The notes: generated by a model from the letters alone, not told the origin. A stretch of 64,000 nucleotides of DNA from Nomia melanderi (GCF_051020985.1 NC_134999.1:14637660-14701659); one strand, 5' to 3'. Positions 13,411-24,627 are shown, numbered from the stretch's first letter. Translations and numbers: made by a program.

Positions 13411-14895
13411 AACATTCGAATTGCTGAATAGTGTACACGTGAATGCCTTTAACATTCATCAAGTAAATAACAAGTGCAGTAATGATTATTGTACTTCCCC
13501 CAAAGCTTTTATCAGGAAACATTCGGGGAAGCTGGTGATACTCCAAACACGATGAAAAAGAGTAATTTGATACGCGGGGATTTTTCATACAGATCCGAAG
13601 GAAAAAGAATATATTTCCGCGAAACATCGATAAACGTAAAAGGCTTTCATTCGTTCGATATGCGACTTCGATACACTCGGGTCTCGGCTCTCGTGCAGTT
13701 TATCATAAACGTATATTGCATCCTGGCCCCAAACATCGGAATTTATGTTCCATCGTTCATTTTGTTCTGATATCTGTGCTCTCGCGCGAAACGACGCCGA
13801 TCAAAGTTCAACTGTAAAACACATATGCGTCGGTCCGCGACTCGTTATATATAGAATCTTCGGAGCATTCATAGTTCCATTTATATTTTCCTATCAAACG
13901 CGAACTGTGATTTATACGGATCTCGACACGGGGTGAAATAAAAACACTGGCCACGTGAGCTCGGTTCATAGTTTATTATTGACGGCGATAACGGGGCTAA
14001 TTCGACTCCACGTACTGTAAGCTTCGGTTCAATTAATTGTCAACATGCCGGCTACTACGGTGGTTATCAATGATCCGAGTTCCATGGTTACTGGGAAATA
14101 ATTAGAACTCGCGAGGCAACCGAATGAATATGTTTAGTAACCTGAATAATTGGATAATGCTGTAACGTGAAAATTGTGTACGAATAATTAATTAATTCTT
14201 TTTCTTCTTTGCTACAAAGAAATCGGTGGTAGATAAGACACCTAAGTTTCTCGTGGCAGACAACGTGTTAATTAACGCGATGTCACATGGTGTAAAAGTA
14301 TTCTTATTAATTACATAAATATTAAAGTAATTCCCTTATGACTTAAATAAATTACTAATTAAATAAATCTTAAATTAATTTACTTATTGGTTCAATAATT
14401 TCTTAGAGACTGATTTAATTAATAATTTTTCAGGATTTTCTCCTCGAATTTGAAACTGCCTTCGACAATATGTAAATAAAACATTTGCTAAATTACTTGC
14501 TGATCAACGTACCGATGAACTTAATTATTGGGTTCATTGATATCTTTTTTTTGTAATTAAAGTTACTTTCATGATCACGTGTTTATTACGCAAATCTTCT
14601 TGCACGCGTGTATTCCGAGAATTAATTATCGATTTGTTTCTTAAGGAATTTGTTTACACTTTGAGCTGATAATTCGCAATAAAGAAACAATAATTTAGTG
14701 ATTATCTTTCCTTATTGGTATCGTATATATGTAACTGATATAAAAATTCGCATTTTGTAGAGATGACTACACTTATTGCCGTCTTTTCTTTAGATAAACT
14801 TAAACATTCGTTTTGTTGTACTGTATTAACACGTTTGCGACCACGCATCACATAGAATGGCGGCCATATACTTGAGGACAACTTTGATTCCGCCT
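13411..14895. other. Non-coding, moderately GC-rich then AT-rich
   Basis: The 13490-14080 part is less AT-rich, but its open frames overlap on both strands without domain or splice support. No feature is called. Confidence 0.4.
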
Positions 14896-15326
14896 TTAAC
14901 CTTTTGCCGACGAAGGTTCTTTGAAATATACAAAACCTTCAACGGATAAAACTGAATTATACATTAAATACTCAATTAATATAAAAAAAGGAAACTATGC
15001 GATGATCTCTTGCTGTTCAAGTAACTAAATCATTTGTCTGCGACTTAACACTAGAACTACCGGATGGGTCAAAATGACCCATTCATGATTTCTTTTTTTC
15101 CAGTTATTGAAAAGATAACGAATGTTTCTCTGAGAAATTACTAGAGAAATTGATTTAGTAATACAGAAACTACAGTGCAAATCAATTGAAGTCTTAATAG
15201 TTGCACCATTTAGTTTCTACAGAGAAATTTCAAAAAGACGGTTTGACTGTTTAGTAATTCTAGTGTTCTTCCAAATACGAAAATTTCATTTCGCCGAAAT
15301 ATCGACATCCGTCCGCGAAGGGTTAA
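14896..15326. mobile_element. Family D MITE interrupted by an A2 MITE
   Basis: Outer ends are TTAACCTTTTGCCGACGAA and TCCGCGAAGGGTTAA. The interior matches the uninterrupted D copy at 61167-61361 (ACAAAACCTTCAAC, TCTTGCTGTTC, ATCATTTGTC, CTTCCAAATA). Between CGACTTA and CTTCCAAATA this copy carries the insert at 15045-15269, while the D copies at 61 kb and 17.2 kb have no insert there. Confidence 0.85.
15045..15269. mobile_element. Family A2 MITE nested in family D
   Basis: TTAACACTAGAACTACCGG on the left; TAATTCTAGTGTT with a mutated final TTAA on the right. A perfect palindrome, GGGTCAAAATGACCC, lies at 15066-15080, 17 bp inside the left TTAA. The interior matches the A2 copies at 20033 and 38704. 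Confidence 0.85.
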
Positions 15327-15924
15327 AGTTTTATAGGGTTTGTTTATATACATTGTAGACAAATGCTAAGAATATATGTATAACGTACCACTTTCCTACT
15401 ACATATTAGCAACAAAACATTTCACTTATTTCAATTCACGATTCAAAGGGAAACGTACCATTTTACCTAACTTTCCCCTATTTCAAATTTGACCGTGGCA
15501 ACGAATGTATTAAGAAACCAGTGTCAACTGTACAAAAGTGTCGATGAACGTTTACTTATCAGTCACCATGGATCAAACAATCAGAATAAACATTTGAATC
15601 CACTAATGAAATTGAACGTCCTTCAACCGTACGTGTCGAGCACGTCCGAAAGGAATTAGTGTTCGCTTAGACATTTTACAGTTTTCCACTGCCAAACGTC
15701 GATTCGATGTTAGGAAGCCTATCGGAAACGTTTATCGCGGAGTGCTCCAGTTCGCGTCAATTGCTTTGAATTCAGGACGAGGCTGGATCAGGGTTAGGGT
15801 AGCTAACTGGATTGTCGGAATTCGGGCTAATACAAGTCTATCAACTTATTTCGTCGATCAGTTGGACAGGTCGCAACTCTTGCTACGTCTCGATCTGCAA
15901 CGAAAATGAAACTTCGGGTGTTCA
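15327..15924. other. Non-coding stretch
   Basis: No gene or repeat border identified. The 15600-15900 portion is GC-richer but closed by stops in all frames. Confidence 0.4.
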
Positions 15925-16106
15925 TGGATCCGAACGTGTTTTATCCGTAAAATATTGAATTTGATAAGTATTATTTGGTAAAAGTTTAAGTTGAATTTCG
16001 TCGATGTTTTTTAAGCTGAATTTCTGAGATATAAACCAACGAACATCGATTTTTCTAGTGGCAATAGAATAAACTGCACAACAAGTGTTTGTAAACCTAG
16101 TGTTAA
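15925..16106. mobile_element. Family H MITE, inverted, left end decayed
   Basis: Ends GTAAACCTAGTGTTAA. Read from that end, it follows the H copy at 56318-56540 (GTTTATTCTATTG, TCGATGTTCGTTGG, ACCAAATAAT). The opposite terminus is unclear. The minus-strand open frame here is repeat-derived. Confidence 0.65.
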
Positions 16107-17049
16107 GCAAACAGTATTTACTTTTGTATTTTCTATATATATAAATAGTTGAAACATGTTTAATTTTATTAGTGTAGGCACTTAAATTACTCTGATTATT
16201 TCAATCGTCGTGTGTTCTAGAATGATAGAGCATTAGATCTTCATTTCGTGTTCTTGAAGCGCTAGTTTCTAAAATTTATACGAACCTATTTTTCTAGAGA
16301 TAATAAAGTGAGAATAAAGTGAGTAATGAACGTTCGTGTATCCAGTATCAAAGCTTAAGAATATTCGTTAACGATTAAACGTGAGTGATTCCTTTCATTA
16401 TCGAACATCGAAATTAGATAAAAGGAAATGCGAGAAAATGGAGTGAAACGTAAGCAGAAATTGATTGGAGCCTCGGGGTGGTGTGTATTATAGAAGGTTA
16501 ATGGCTGAGTAATACCGATTCTTTCGATAATTGTCCAATTTCCAATTACGAGGGAGAAGTTTCGCGTTCTTAATCAGTCAAGCATGAAAACGACCCAAAT
16601 AACTCGGACTTAATTGGAATTAATGCATAATTCCGTGAGCAGAAATAGAAGTACATATTATGGATCAATTATTATGAACGTATTCATTAGGAAAAGATTG
16701 AGAAAATAAATAATTAACATAGAATTCAGTGCAGACTTTTGATTTACAGATAATTTGTAAATTATATTTTAAATTGATAAACTTTGATGAATTGAAAATT
16801 AGTTGATAAATTATATTATAGATGCATAATTATTTACTATGAAGATATTATAAGTTCATTTGCTTCGAAGTAAATATATTAGAATAATCAATCCTCATGA
16901 AAATCATTTATACAATATACACAATAATTACATTTCAATTTTATTAGTATTTCTTAGTAAATTTAATTTCATTAGTATCTTTTAGTAAATCTAATTTTAT
17001 TAGATTTTACTAGTATCTTCGATAAGCATGTGATTCTTCTTTCTCGCCC
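16107..17049. other. AT-rich stretch, nothing found
   Basis: Stops in every frame, no RNA gene and no clear repeat ends. Confidence 0.5.
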
Positions 17050-17182
17050 TTTAATTTTTCATCAGAATATATTACATTTCGCTTGCATCTGACGACTAAA
17101 TACACACTTCATCATTTGATTTTATGGCGTAGCAATAAGAGATTCGTCAAACTGAACTCAACACTTGGGTTAACCAAGTTAA
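17050..17182. mobile_element. Family C MITE, right-end fragment
   Basis: Matches the right half of the C copy at 48385-48605 (CAGAATATATTACA, GACGA, TTCATCATTTGATTTTAT) and ends GGTTAACCAAGTTAA. Confidence 0.6.
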
Positions 17183-17309
17183 TTAACGTAGACAAAGGAA
17201 ACTACATGATCTCTTGCTGTTTGAGTGATTAAATCATTTGTCCATAACTTAGCCTTCCAAATACGAACATTTTATCTCATCTAAATGTCACTCGTCCGCA
17301 AAGGGTCGA
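17183..17309. mobile_element. Family D MITE, right-end fragment
   Basis: Directly abuts the C fragment. It matches D from AAAGGAAACTAC through CTTCCAAATACGAAC to CGTCCGCAAAGGGTCGA, where the terminal TTAA has mutated. It serves as an uninterrupted reference for the D insertion site. Confidence 0.65.
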
Positions 17310-17481
17310 ACAAGTCAAAATTATACAAACAATATGACACACGACAACGAAACAGAAATGTTTAATGATCCCGTGCGAAATAAAATCCGACGTAAATAAC
17401 CACGACAAATCCGTAACACTATCCGAGCCACCGCACGAAAATGTCTAATAAAGCATGTAAAACCGGAGCGTTTCAGCTTAC

Positions 17482-17730
17482 CGAGCATCTTGACACCCTG
17501 GACAGGACTCAAGGGGTAAAAGTCCCCGTGAAGAGGGCAATGGAAGCCGACCCTGCGTTCCCTTCTTCTCGCCCTCCTGGTGAGCATGCACAGCAACACG
17601 CCCAGAGCGAGCATGAGTGCGCCCACCACGATACAAATTGGACCGAGGATTCGCGAGTTCCCTGTGAACGCGATCCTGGCTGCGTACGAATCCTTGTCCT
17701 CGTCTTCGCCAGGTCCGCGATAAGAGGCCG
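17482..17730 (-). CDS. Coding exon 3: extracytoplasmic loop, second membrane span and basic tail
   Basis: This 249-bp exon encodes the end of codon 89 through residue 171 and one further base. The acceptor is TGTTGTTACAG before CGGCCTCT, and the donor is CTCG followed by GTAAGC. Both borders are phase 1, so the exon is a whole number of codons. Residues 89-114 form a short loop with an acidic run (EDEDKD, 97-102). Residues 116-138 are a clear membrane helix starting ILGPICIVVG. A dense basic cluster (RRARRRERR, 140-148) follows and should hold the C-terminus in the cytosol. The tail begins with HCPLHGDFYPL (152-162), where C153, H152 and H156 are close enough to bind metal, although that is speculative. 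Later exons lie left of the window or were not found. Codon use and GC content are much higher than in the flanking intron. Confidence 0.85.
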
Positions 17731-17980
17731 CTGTAACAACAGGCAACCGTTAGTTCAGTATACAGCAGGAATTCAAAGGGTTCTGAAAATAATTCCGTGG
17801 GGTGTCAACGACCCGACCCAATAGCCGATTGACGGCGAGAATACGGAGTAACGAGCTTTGAAGGCAGTGCCGGCGAATCGAGAAACAAGCGGACGAATAT
17901 CGCGAAATAAGATCACGGTAGAGAGGCGCCATAGAGTCGGGAGCGAGTTTTGTAAAAGTGTGTTCGAGTTTTTGTTAATA

Positions 17981-18310
17981 TTAACCCTTTGCACTTGGTT
18001 GTCGCTGCGATAGTGTAGGATAATTTGATAACTTATGAGTCACCGGTGACCGAAGCTTCGAAATTGCTTGAAAATAATTATAATAAGAACATTGATATTG
18101 AATGAAAATATTTAGTGACACGAGAAGATAGATAATAGTGTAATACGAGCACTGTAATAAACATTAACCCTTTGCAATTCATTGTCGTCGCGACATTGTA
18201 GGATAAGTTAATGACTTATGAGTCACCGGTGACCGGAGCTTCGAAATTGCTTGAAAATAATTATAATAGGAACAGTGATATTGAATGAAAATATTTGATA
18301 ACAGTATTCA
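17981..18310. repeat. Tandem pair of E-like MITE copies (period 183 bp)
   Basis: Two successive units start TTAACCCTTTGCA at 17981 and 18164. Each has the palindrome GTCACCGGTGAC (18039-18050 and 18222-18233) followed by GGAGCTTCGAAATTGCTTG or a close variant. The second unit is truncated. The interior is related to family E, but the start resembles family B, and the palindrome lies 54 bp inside rather than 18. Confidence 0.75.
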
Positions 18311-19845
18311 GTAAGACTTGTAATTATAATTTCCCTTAAACAGAAATCTGTTTATCTGAAATACGTATTGAAACCGATATCATAACTGCTTTCAACTTCT
18401 GGTTTGTAGGGAGTAAAACGAACAGTTAACCCTTTCGCCGCGACACGCTTGTGGAGAAATATGATCGCTGTGGACAAGTATTACTGACCTGTCCACACTA
18501 ATATAGGAAATGCTATGACATACAACTTTTCTGTTCCCTAAAGTTAAAAAAGAAGTATCACATAGTGTATGTGCCATGAGCATAAGAATTTCTTTTGAGG
18601 TCATTTCAAAGAAAATTGTGAAGCCATTTTTTCAAACAGACATCTGCGTGGACTCTAGACACATGCTAAAAAATTAAAAAATCGACTTCCGAAGTTTTGT
18701 ATTGTTTTGTTACTTATATAATTAAATTCTACTTTTCAAATCCTAAAAAAAATTGGATAGATTATTAAAATTCGTTTTCTGAGCATAAAGTTGTGTGAAT
18801 CATTTAGAGACAATCAAAGTAATCAGTTTTAGGGAAGTTATTCAAATGAATATTTTCTCTGGAAAATTTGGAGGAACTTCTTATTCTTCGCCGATGACTT
18901 TTTTTGGTAGGAAGCCAGACTTACGATCCAGACAATTGAAAGTTAGCATTGTTGAAGGATTTTGTATAAACAATGTATCTCACGCCCGGTAGCAAATTAG
19001 CTTCGCAGCAAAGTTTTAGAAATCATGTTATTGTTGGAAACTTTTGTTAAATATGTGGGATTCCGACTTTCGTTTTTAACAGCGATTTCCGCTTCGTAAA
19101 CGTGCGGATGCATCGCGCTAATTAGCAGTCTGTTGTGTGCAGGCACCTCGTGAACCTTCTGCCTTTGTGCAAATAGTTCCATCATCATTTATTCGACAAG
19201 AATGAAACTTGGATTTTTTAAAGGAAAAAGTAAGAGGGAATGTTTCCAAATAATAATATTTCGAATTATTATTATTCATTAATATTTATTTGAAGCCTTG
19301 ACTTTAGATTCTTATAAATCATTTTTACTGTAACAACTTGTTTTTCTTTCGTTGAGAATTGTACAACAAAATAACTATCTAATAAAATACGAAATAGTAT
19401 AGTTCTTACAGTGAATCGAAGTAATTTCAAACGTGGAAATCTTATGGTCTGCAAACCTGCTCAAGGTTTAAGAACTTAAAAAAGCTAATAATATCTTATT
19501 AATTGCTCAAATGAAGGACAAATAGGAGAATAGAAAAGAAAAGGTTTAACGAAGCTAGCGAAGGCTATAAATACGAAACTTCATAGTTCTTCACATTATT
19601 GTCTTTCATGATTGTGAATATTGAAAGTAAACCCAAGCGTTTGAATAGTAAACAACAAAGCATATCCAACAGAAGATTAAAATCAACACAACGGAATGAA
19701 TATATCGAACTCGATATCTTTTTTAATTAATTTCTTTCCAATCACGAAAAATCAAATTTCATTCTGTGTTCTCGACTTATTGCAATCTTAATTACGAATG
19801 ACAATACATCTTCAACAAAGCGCAAATGTTTCAAAATATTTACTA
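18311..19845. other. Intron 2 stretch, one MITE-like end only
   Basis: TTAACCCTTTCGCCGCGACAC at 18426 looks like one terminus, followed by an imperfect hairpin GTGGACA...TGTCCAC (18470-18496). No matching second end was found. The rest is AT-rich without features. Confidence 0.4.
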
Positions 19846-20032
19846 TTAACACTAGAGCATCACCAGTCAAAATAACGTTTCAGTTTTCTTGTTATATTGA
19901 CATCAAAAAAGCGTTAAATACCCGAAATGACTTGAAAATTGAATAGTTTCACTTGAATATTATAATCAATATATAAAGAAACCAAAAAAAGTCTATTGTC
20001 ACAATTTTCCTCAAGGTTACATATTAATCATA

Positions 20033-20256
20033 TTAACACTGAAACTACCAGACAGAATAGAATGACCCCTTCGTCCTTTGTTTCTCTTGCAATTATCGAA
20101 AAGGTAACAGATGCTTTTCTGAGAAATGAGTAAAGAAATTGATCTTGCAATATTCAAAATGATTTGTGAGCCAATTGAAATCTCAATAAATGACACTTAG
20201 AGTTTCTGTAGACACTTCAGAAATTCAATTTCACTGCTTGGTAGGTTTAATGTTAA
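20033..20256. mobile_element. Family A2 MITE nested in A1
   Basis: TTAACACTGAAACTACC to GGTAGGTTTAATGTTAA. The interior matches A2 at 15045. Its subterminal palindrome is decayed (AGAATAGAATGACCCC). Confidence 0.8.
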
Positions 20257-20496
20257 CCTTTTGCACTCGAGAGGCGACTCTCAGTCATTTGATTGAACGC
20301 AACAAAATTATCAAATGAAAAATTCAATACAAAATTTTCAATAAGATATTAACACATGAAACAGAAATAAAACAATTGTGCACGCATAATTCATGCAAAA
20401 TGTTCCTTCACGTAAGTAGCAAATAATATTGTTAATATTTCGTCAGAAAATCATGAATGTTTGTAACGAAAAATATTGTTGAGTGCAAAAGGTTAA
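20253..20496. mobile_element. Family B MITE sharing a TTAA with A2
   Basis: TTAACCTTTTGCACTCGAG to GAGTGCAAAAGGTTAA. It has an inverted repeat GAGAG-GCGA-CTCTC at 20269-20282, just inside the left end. It shares TTAA 20253-20256 with the preceding A2. Confidence 0.85.
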
Positions 20497-20528
20497 AGGC
20501 TCGGTTGTTCCAGTGTTAAAACAATTAC

Positions 20529-20781
20529 CATCCGTTGCAGCTAACCTGGCACTCTCGTCGGAGTGCTCAGATTCGAAGGCGCACGCCTTGCCCACACAGA
20601 TTTTCGGTTCTGGTGTATGATTCGCCGAGGCGCTCACGCACACTACTCGGGTCGCGCGAGGAGCCGTTTCCGGACTTGCAATTGGAGTTCTCGGGGCGAC
20701 TGTCTCCGCCCCTATGACGTCACGAGTGCCAGGTTCGTTGGAACGGACAGTACTTGTATTCGTATCGGAGATCGCTTCCAA
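20529..20781 (-). CDS. Candidate alternative exon in intron 2
   Basis: On the minus strand a pyrimidine-rich acceptor (ATTTTTCGTTATTCAG) and a GATG/GTAATT donor enclose 253 bp with one open frame from end to end. The frame is rich in T, S, A, P and E and contains no ATG. Read in phase 0 it ends in phase 1, which joins correctly to exon 3 and would give a different N-terminal part lacking the first span. Spliced after exon 2 (phase 1), it would instead reach a TGA after 20 codons and truncate the protein. It could therefore be an alternative exon needing an unseen upstream partner, a poison exon, or chance. The base composition is unusually GC-rich for the intron. A perfect CRE palindrome, TGACGTCA, lies inside at 20715-20722. 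The donor is only 10 bp from the end of a nested MITE cluster. Confidence 0.3.
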
Positions 20782-21384
20782 CTGAATAACGAAAAATTAT
20801 ATAGACGCGGGTTATCGATTAAATCCTGACCCAGGCGACTAAATAAACTATTGAAAATCAAAGTCGGCGCGCAATATTTCAAGCGGCAACCCAGTTTCAT
20901 ATCGTACCGAGGAATCACGGGAAGAACGCGTCAACATTTCTCTTCTTTTAACTTCGAGCCCCTCGTTTTTGCACAATACGCGCAGCGCAGGAAGATTGCG
21001 CGTGAATGATCCCCGCATTAAACGAGACCTCATTTACGCGACAATATGTACCCGGTGGCTGGAAATCTCAAACATCTGATTGGAATGTCACCCCGTGGAA
21101 CGTGAAATACGACGATTACTGCGCTGTTTCTATCTGAGTTACACGCACGCTTGGTTACGTGTGACAGGGTAGGCAGGTTTTATATACTAGCTGACAGTAC
21201 TAGGTTGAACAGGACTTATCAGGTATGCCCACCGATAACATTATTTATTGTATTATCAATTCTACAATCGAAAGAGATAGTATCTTTGAAATCTAGCTAC
21301 GGAGTCTGTTAGTTTCATAGTGGGTCGTTTTATTTCATTTCTTTGAATTTTGGAATATACAGTCTGGATTTGACACCTTCTTCT
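20782..21384. other. GC-richer intronic block upstream of the candidate exon
   Basis: The 20840-21180 portion is rich in CG dinucleotides and GC relative to the intron. It could be regulatory sequence or hold an alternative first exon for the candidate exon, but no acceptable donor with an open frame was found. Confidence 0.3.
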
Positions 21385-21775
21385 TAATTATAAATTTGTA
21401 AATTGAAAATTCGGACGTTCCGAGTTTGTAAATTGAACATTTGAATGTTCCTTTGTAAATTGTACATTTTTATATTCCACGTTTGTAAATTAAAGCTTTC
21501 CATATTCCAATAAATTCGAAGTACCTATATTCAAAATTGGTAAATTCCTAGAATCTGAATTTATAAATAAAAAATGTCTATATTCCGAATTTGTATATTA
21601 GAAATTCCTATATTCTGAATTTCTAAGTTAAACATCCCTATATTCCAAGTTCCTAAATTAAACACATCTACACCGTAAATTTCTACATTCCGTTTTTTTA
21701 AATAAAAAATGTCTATATCCCGAATTTGTAAATGAAAAGTTTCTATGTCCCAAATTTCTGTGCTTCAAATTTAAT
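21385..21775. repeat. Degenerate minisatellite, unit about 30 bp
   Basis: About a dozen imperfect units built on TATATTCCGAATTTGTAAAT with variable joins. No coding frame. Confidence 0.75.
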
Positions 21776-23726
21776 CTTGAACTTTTCAATTAGTTAAATA
21801 CAACGTCCTTTAGAGAAAACGAACGCCTCACTTCGAACAGACAGCTTCCCGTTCCGAAGTTCTAGAAGTCCTCCAATTACTTATTTCTGAGTTACTGCAA
21901 ATAGCATTACGGTGGAAAACCGTGGAAAATCGACTTTTACAATGCTTCGGAGAGGAGAGAGATCTCTTAAGGAGGCTCCTTAACGCGCAGATCACTATTT
22001 GCCGGTCCACAATAACGCAGACAATGAAACCGAGAACGAGGAGTTACGCGTCTCTTGAATTCGCGCCGGTCTCTCGAGTTTCTTCCCTTATAGAGATTGC
22101 GAGGAGTATGACTTTCTCCTGAGCCACGAAGGAAAGTTTCGTTAAAACTCTCCCACGTGCTCCTAAACGCAATCAGTATCGCCAGTTCGTTCGGCAAAAA
22201 TAATAGAGATAAAGTGCGGATTGTTGTGACCTGTACCGTGTTAAATAGAGACAAGATACACCTATGTCTTCTCGCTATGGCGAACGAAGATTTCACGCTG
22301 ACTCTTCCGCGATACACCGGTTCCAATTACAGTACGTTGCAAAAGTAATCAGCCAATTTCACCGTGAGATAAACGTTTGCGAAGCTGTAAGTTTTGGAAA
22401 TTTATATTATTAATCGTGTTGGTAATATTGTTACTAACAGCTAGAAACATCTATTCAGGAATTTATATTATTAGTTATATCAATGATATTGTTATTGATA
22501 ACATAAATAATATTAATTATTGTGAATATTCAGTTTTATTCGATTTTCATGCATTTATGCACGTGCATGTTTCAAATATAAGAAATTGTGTACGTTAGTA
22601 ACTACTAAATAATTAAGAAAAATTAATAGTATTTTCGTGTTATTTAAAGAAATTTTAAAGACATCGACTGAAATTTTGTTTGTATGTTTTCATAAAGTGT
22701 CCTGGAAAAGAAGAGAATTTCCATGAAGGTTCACGGTTCTGTTGTTATCACAAAATGAGCAATAAATTTCTTCTTTGGTATAACTTTACAGCATTTTTTT
22801 TATCTTCTTTCATGTTTATAATGTTTTTCTTGCCACGAAGTTGTATAATTATGATAATAAAGGCAGCAAAGATAATAAAAATGATTAATAGCGAGTGTGA
22901 CACTCGTAAGAAATACGTAAGTAGTTTGAAATTTTTATAAATATTTTACATACCCACGTTTTTCCTCTATTCTGCATAGAAGTAAAGTGCAAAATCAAGA
23001 ATTTTTCCTCATATTAACCTAATAACGTAATCCGTCTGATTTAATCAAATCCCAGAATTACGTAAACAGGAAAAAATTAGAATACTGCGAAAAATCACTA
23101 ACAAAATTCAAACAAACATTTAATATAATAATATATCAATGATGATTTTATTAGGTACTGTTATTATTTTATTAATAACTATACCTTTGTTGAAAAACGT
23201 ATAGTAACTGACAAAAGCGGCACATTTGAAACTGATGGTCGAAGAATCCTTTCGAGTAAAAATGACGGATCAGAAGACAATATACACGAAATGAGAACAA
23301 AAATGAAAAGAGAATGCCTATTTTTCCTTGTAAATTGCTTTAGACAAAAATATGTATTGAAGAGACGGATTATTTATAGTCATAAAATGTCATAATACTA
23401 ATTTGACGTAAGTCACTGAAGCCTTTCAAGTCTAAGGGTCAGGCACGTACACTTTTGCGGTCAACTGTACACAGAGTTTCGCCGAACGAATCGCGAAACG
23501 AAGGCAATCGCACATCTTGGTTTCGCAGAGAAACGAGAACTTCGTTCGGACACAGTAAAACTTGTGAAATAACTGCGTTTGTTCTTCAAATCCTTCTTTC
23601 GTGAAATAACATTTGCTGTCTAGGGAGACAACACAGTGGTTTGTTTATATTATTGTTATTTGTTTGATTAGATGATTATACGCGAATATTATTCTTCTGT
23701 TATCAATTACTATACTTTAGAGCAGT
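21776..23726. other. Intron 2 stretch, no supported gene
   Basis: 21830-22340 is GC-richer with overlapping frames on both strands and no domain. 22380-23700 is AT-rich. No RNA gene was seen. Confidence 0.4.
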
Positions 23727-23931
23727 CTTTAGAGCAGGGCAATTTGAAATTTGAAATATCACTTCATATATATCACAATATTTACGCACGTAAACAAAAT
23801 AGAAAAAATATTATAAAAATATTTTAATATAATATTAAAAATTATATACATGTTACATAGGGGGGCATAAAAATTTTAGAAAGGCTTAGGTGGGCATGGC
23901 ACATGAAAGGTTGAGAAACACTGCTTTAGAG
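23727..23931. mobile_element. hAT-like non-autonomous element with 8-bp target duplication
   Basis: CTTTAGAG occurs at 23727-23734 and 23924-23931. The right end, read inward, is CAGTGTTTCTCAACC, a typical hAT terminus; the left end begins CAG but is otherwise decayed. A further CTTTAGAG at 23715 may be a local duplication. No coding capacity. Confidence 0.65.
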
Positions 23932-23980
23932 CAATCATACACATAGAATATACCTAAAAGTTTTCTTTCTCTTCACTAAA

Positions 23981-24466
23981 TTAATACGTTGACTGCCAGG
24001 TCGATCACCGATGAGCGGAGCTTTCAAATTACTTGTTAATAATTATAATTTGTCAAATAACTAATATCGAATGAGAATGTTTAATAAGGTGGAGTAGCTT
24101 AAGTGCATAAACGGGCTCTTATTAATACATTTATTCTGATTAATACATTTGTTCAAAAATATCATTTTTTAACATTTAACATTGTACCATTACTATTAAT
24201 TATTAATAGTATTAACTCAAGTATTCGTTGATTTCAATAAATGTTAAAGTATTATAAAACAAATTAAAGACATATGGGTTGAAAGTTAAACTTACTAAAA
24301 ACTGGGGTGCAGTTACCCCACTCCACCTTAGTATAAATTACTAGATGACAGTGTAACGTAAGCATTAAGATACCAAATAATAAGTAACTATTTCTCTTTA
24401 TCTTTGCTACAAAAGAATAAGCGATACATAAAACTCTGAAGCTTTTTGTGGCAGTCAACGTGTTAA
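23981..24466. mobile_element. Family E MITE interrupted by a TA-type MITE
   Basis: TTAATACGTTGACTGCC on the left and GGCAGTCAACGTGTTAA on the right form the E inverted repeats. The interior breaks at GAATGAGAATGTTTAA and resumes ATAAATTACTAGATGAC, corresponding to neighbouring bases in the E-like copies at 18.1 and 37.9 kb. Confidence 0.75.
24085..24330. mobile_element. TA-flanked MITE nested in family E
   Basis: The terminal inverted repeat TAAGGTGGAGT...ACTCCACCTTA is bounded by TA on both sides, as for Tc1/mariner-type insertion. It is about 246 bp with no coding frame. Confidence 0.7.
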
Positions 24467-24574
24467 CGGCAAAGTAAATGGTTGTATCTACTATAATTGT
24501 GGAAGAAACAGTGCAAAGGGTTAATAAAAAGACTCCTAAAATATGTAAACATATATTATACGAAAAATATAATG

Positions 24575-24576
<2 letters not shown>

Positions 24577-24620
<44 letters not shown>
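24577..24620. repeat. (AT)22 microsatellite
   Basis: Forty-four uninterrupted alternating bases, followed by an impure TATA-rich tail up to the Tc1/mariner-like element. Confidence 0.95.

Positions 24621-24627
<7 letters not shown>

Larger units (their letters stand above)
19846..20519. mobile_element. Family A1 MITE split by two inserted MITEs
   Basis: The left A1 part (19846-20036) ends at ATATTAATCATATTAA, exactly at an internal A1 TTAA. The missing A1 end (AGGCTCGGTTGTTCCAGTG, then TTAA) resumes at 20497 after two complete elements, A2 and B. In the intact A1 at 34606-34830 these parts are continuous. The cluster ends 10 bp from the donor of the candidate exon at 20529. Confidence 0.8.

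Noticed and set aside
17321..17481. Continuation of the exon 3 open frame to the stop at 17321
   Set aside because: The GTAAGC donor at 17481 and the sharp drop in coding character show this part is intron.
22377..22940. Hydrophobic AT-rich open frames (73 and 86 codons)
   Set aside because: Ile/Phe/Tyr/Asn-rich composition is what AT-rich random sequence gives. No start context, no domain.
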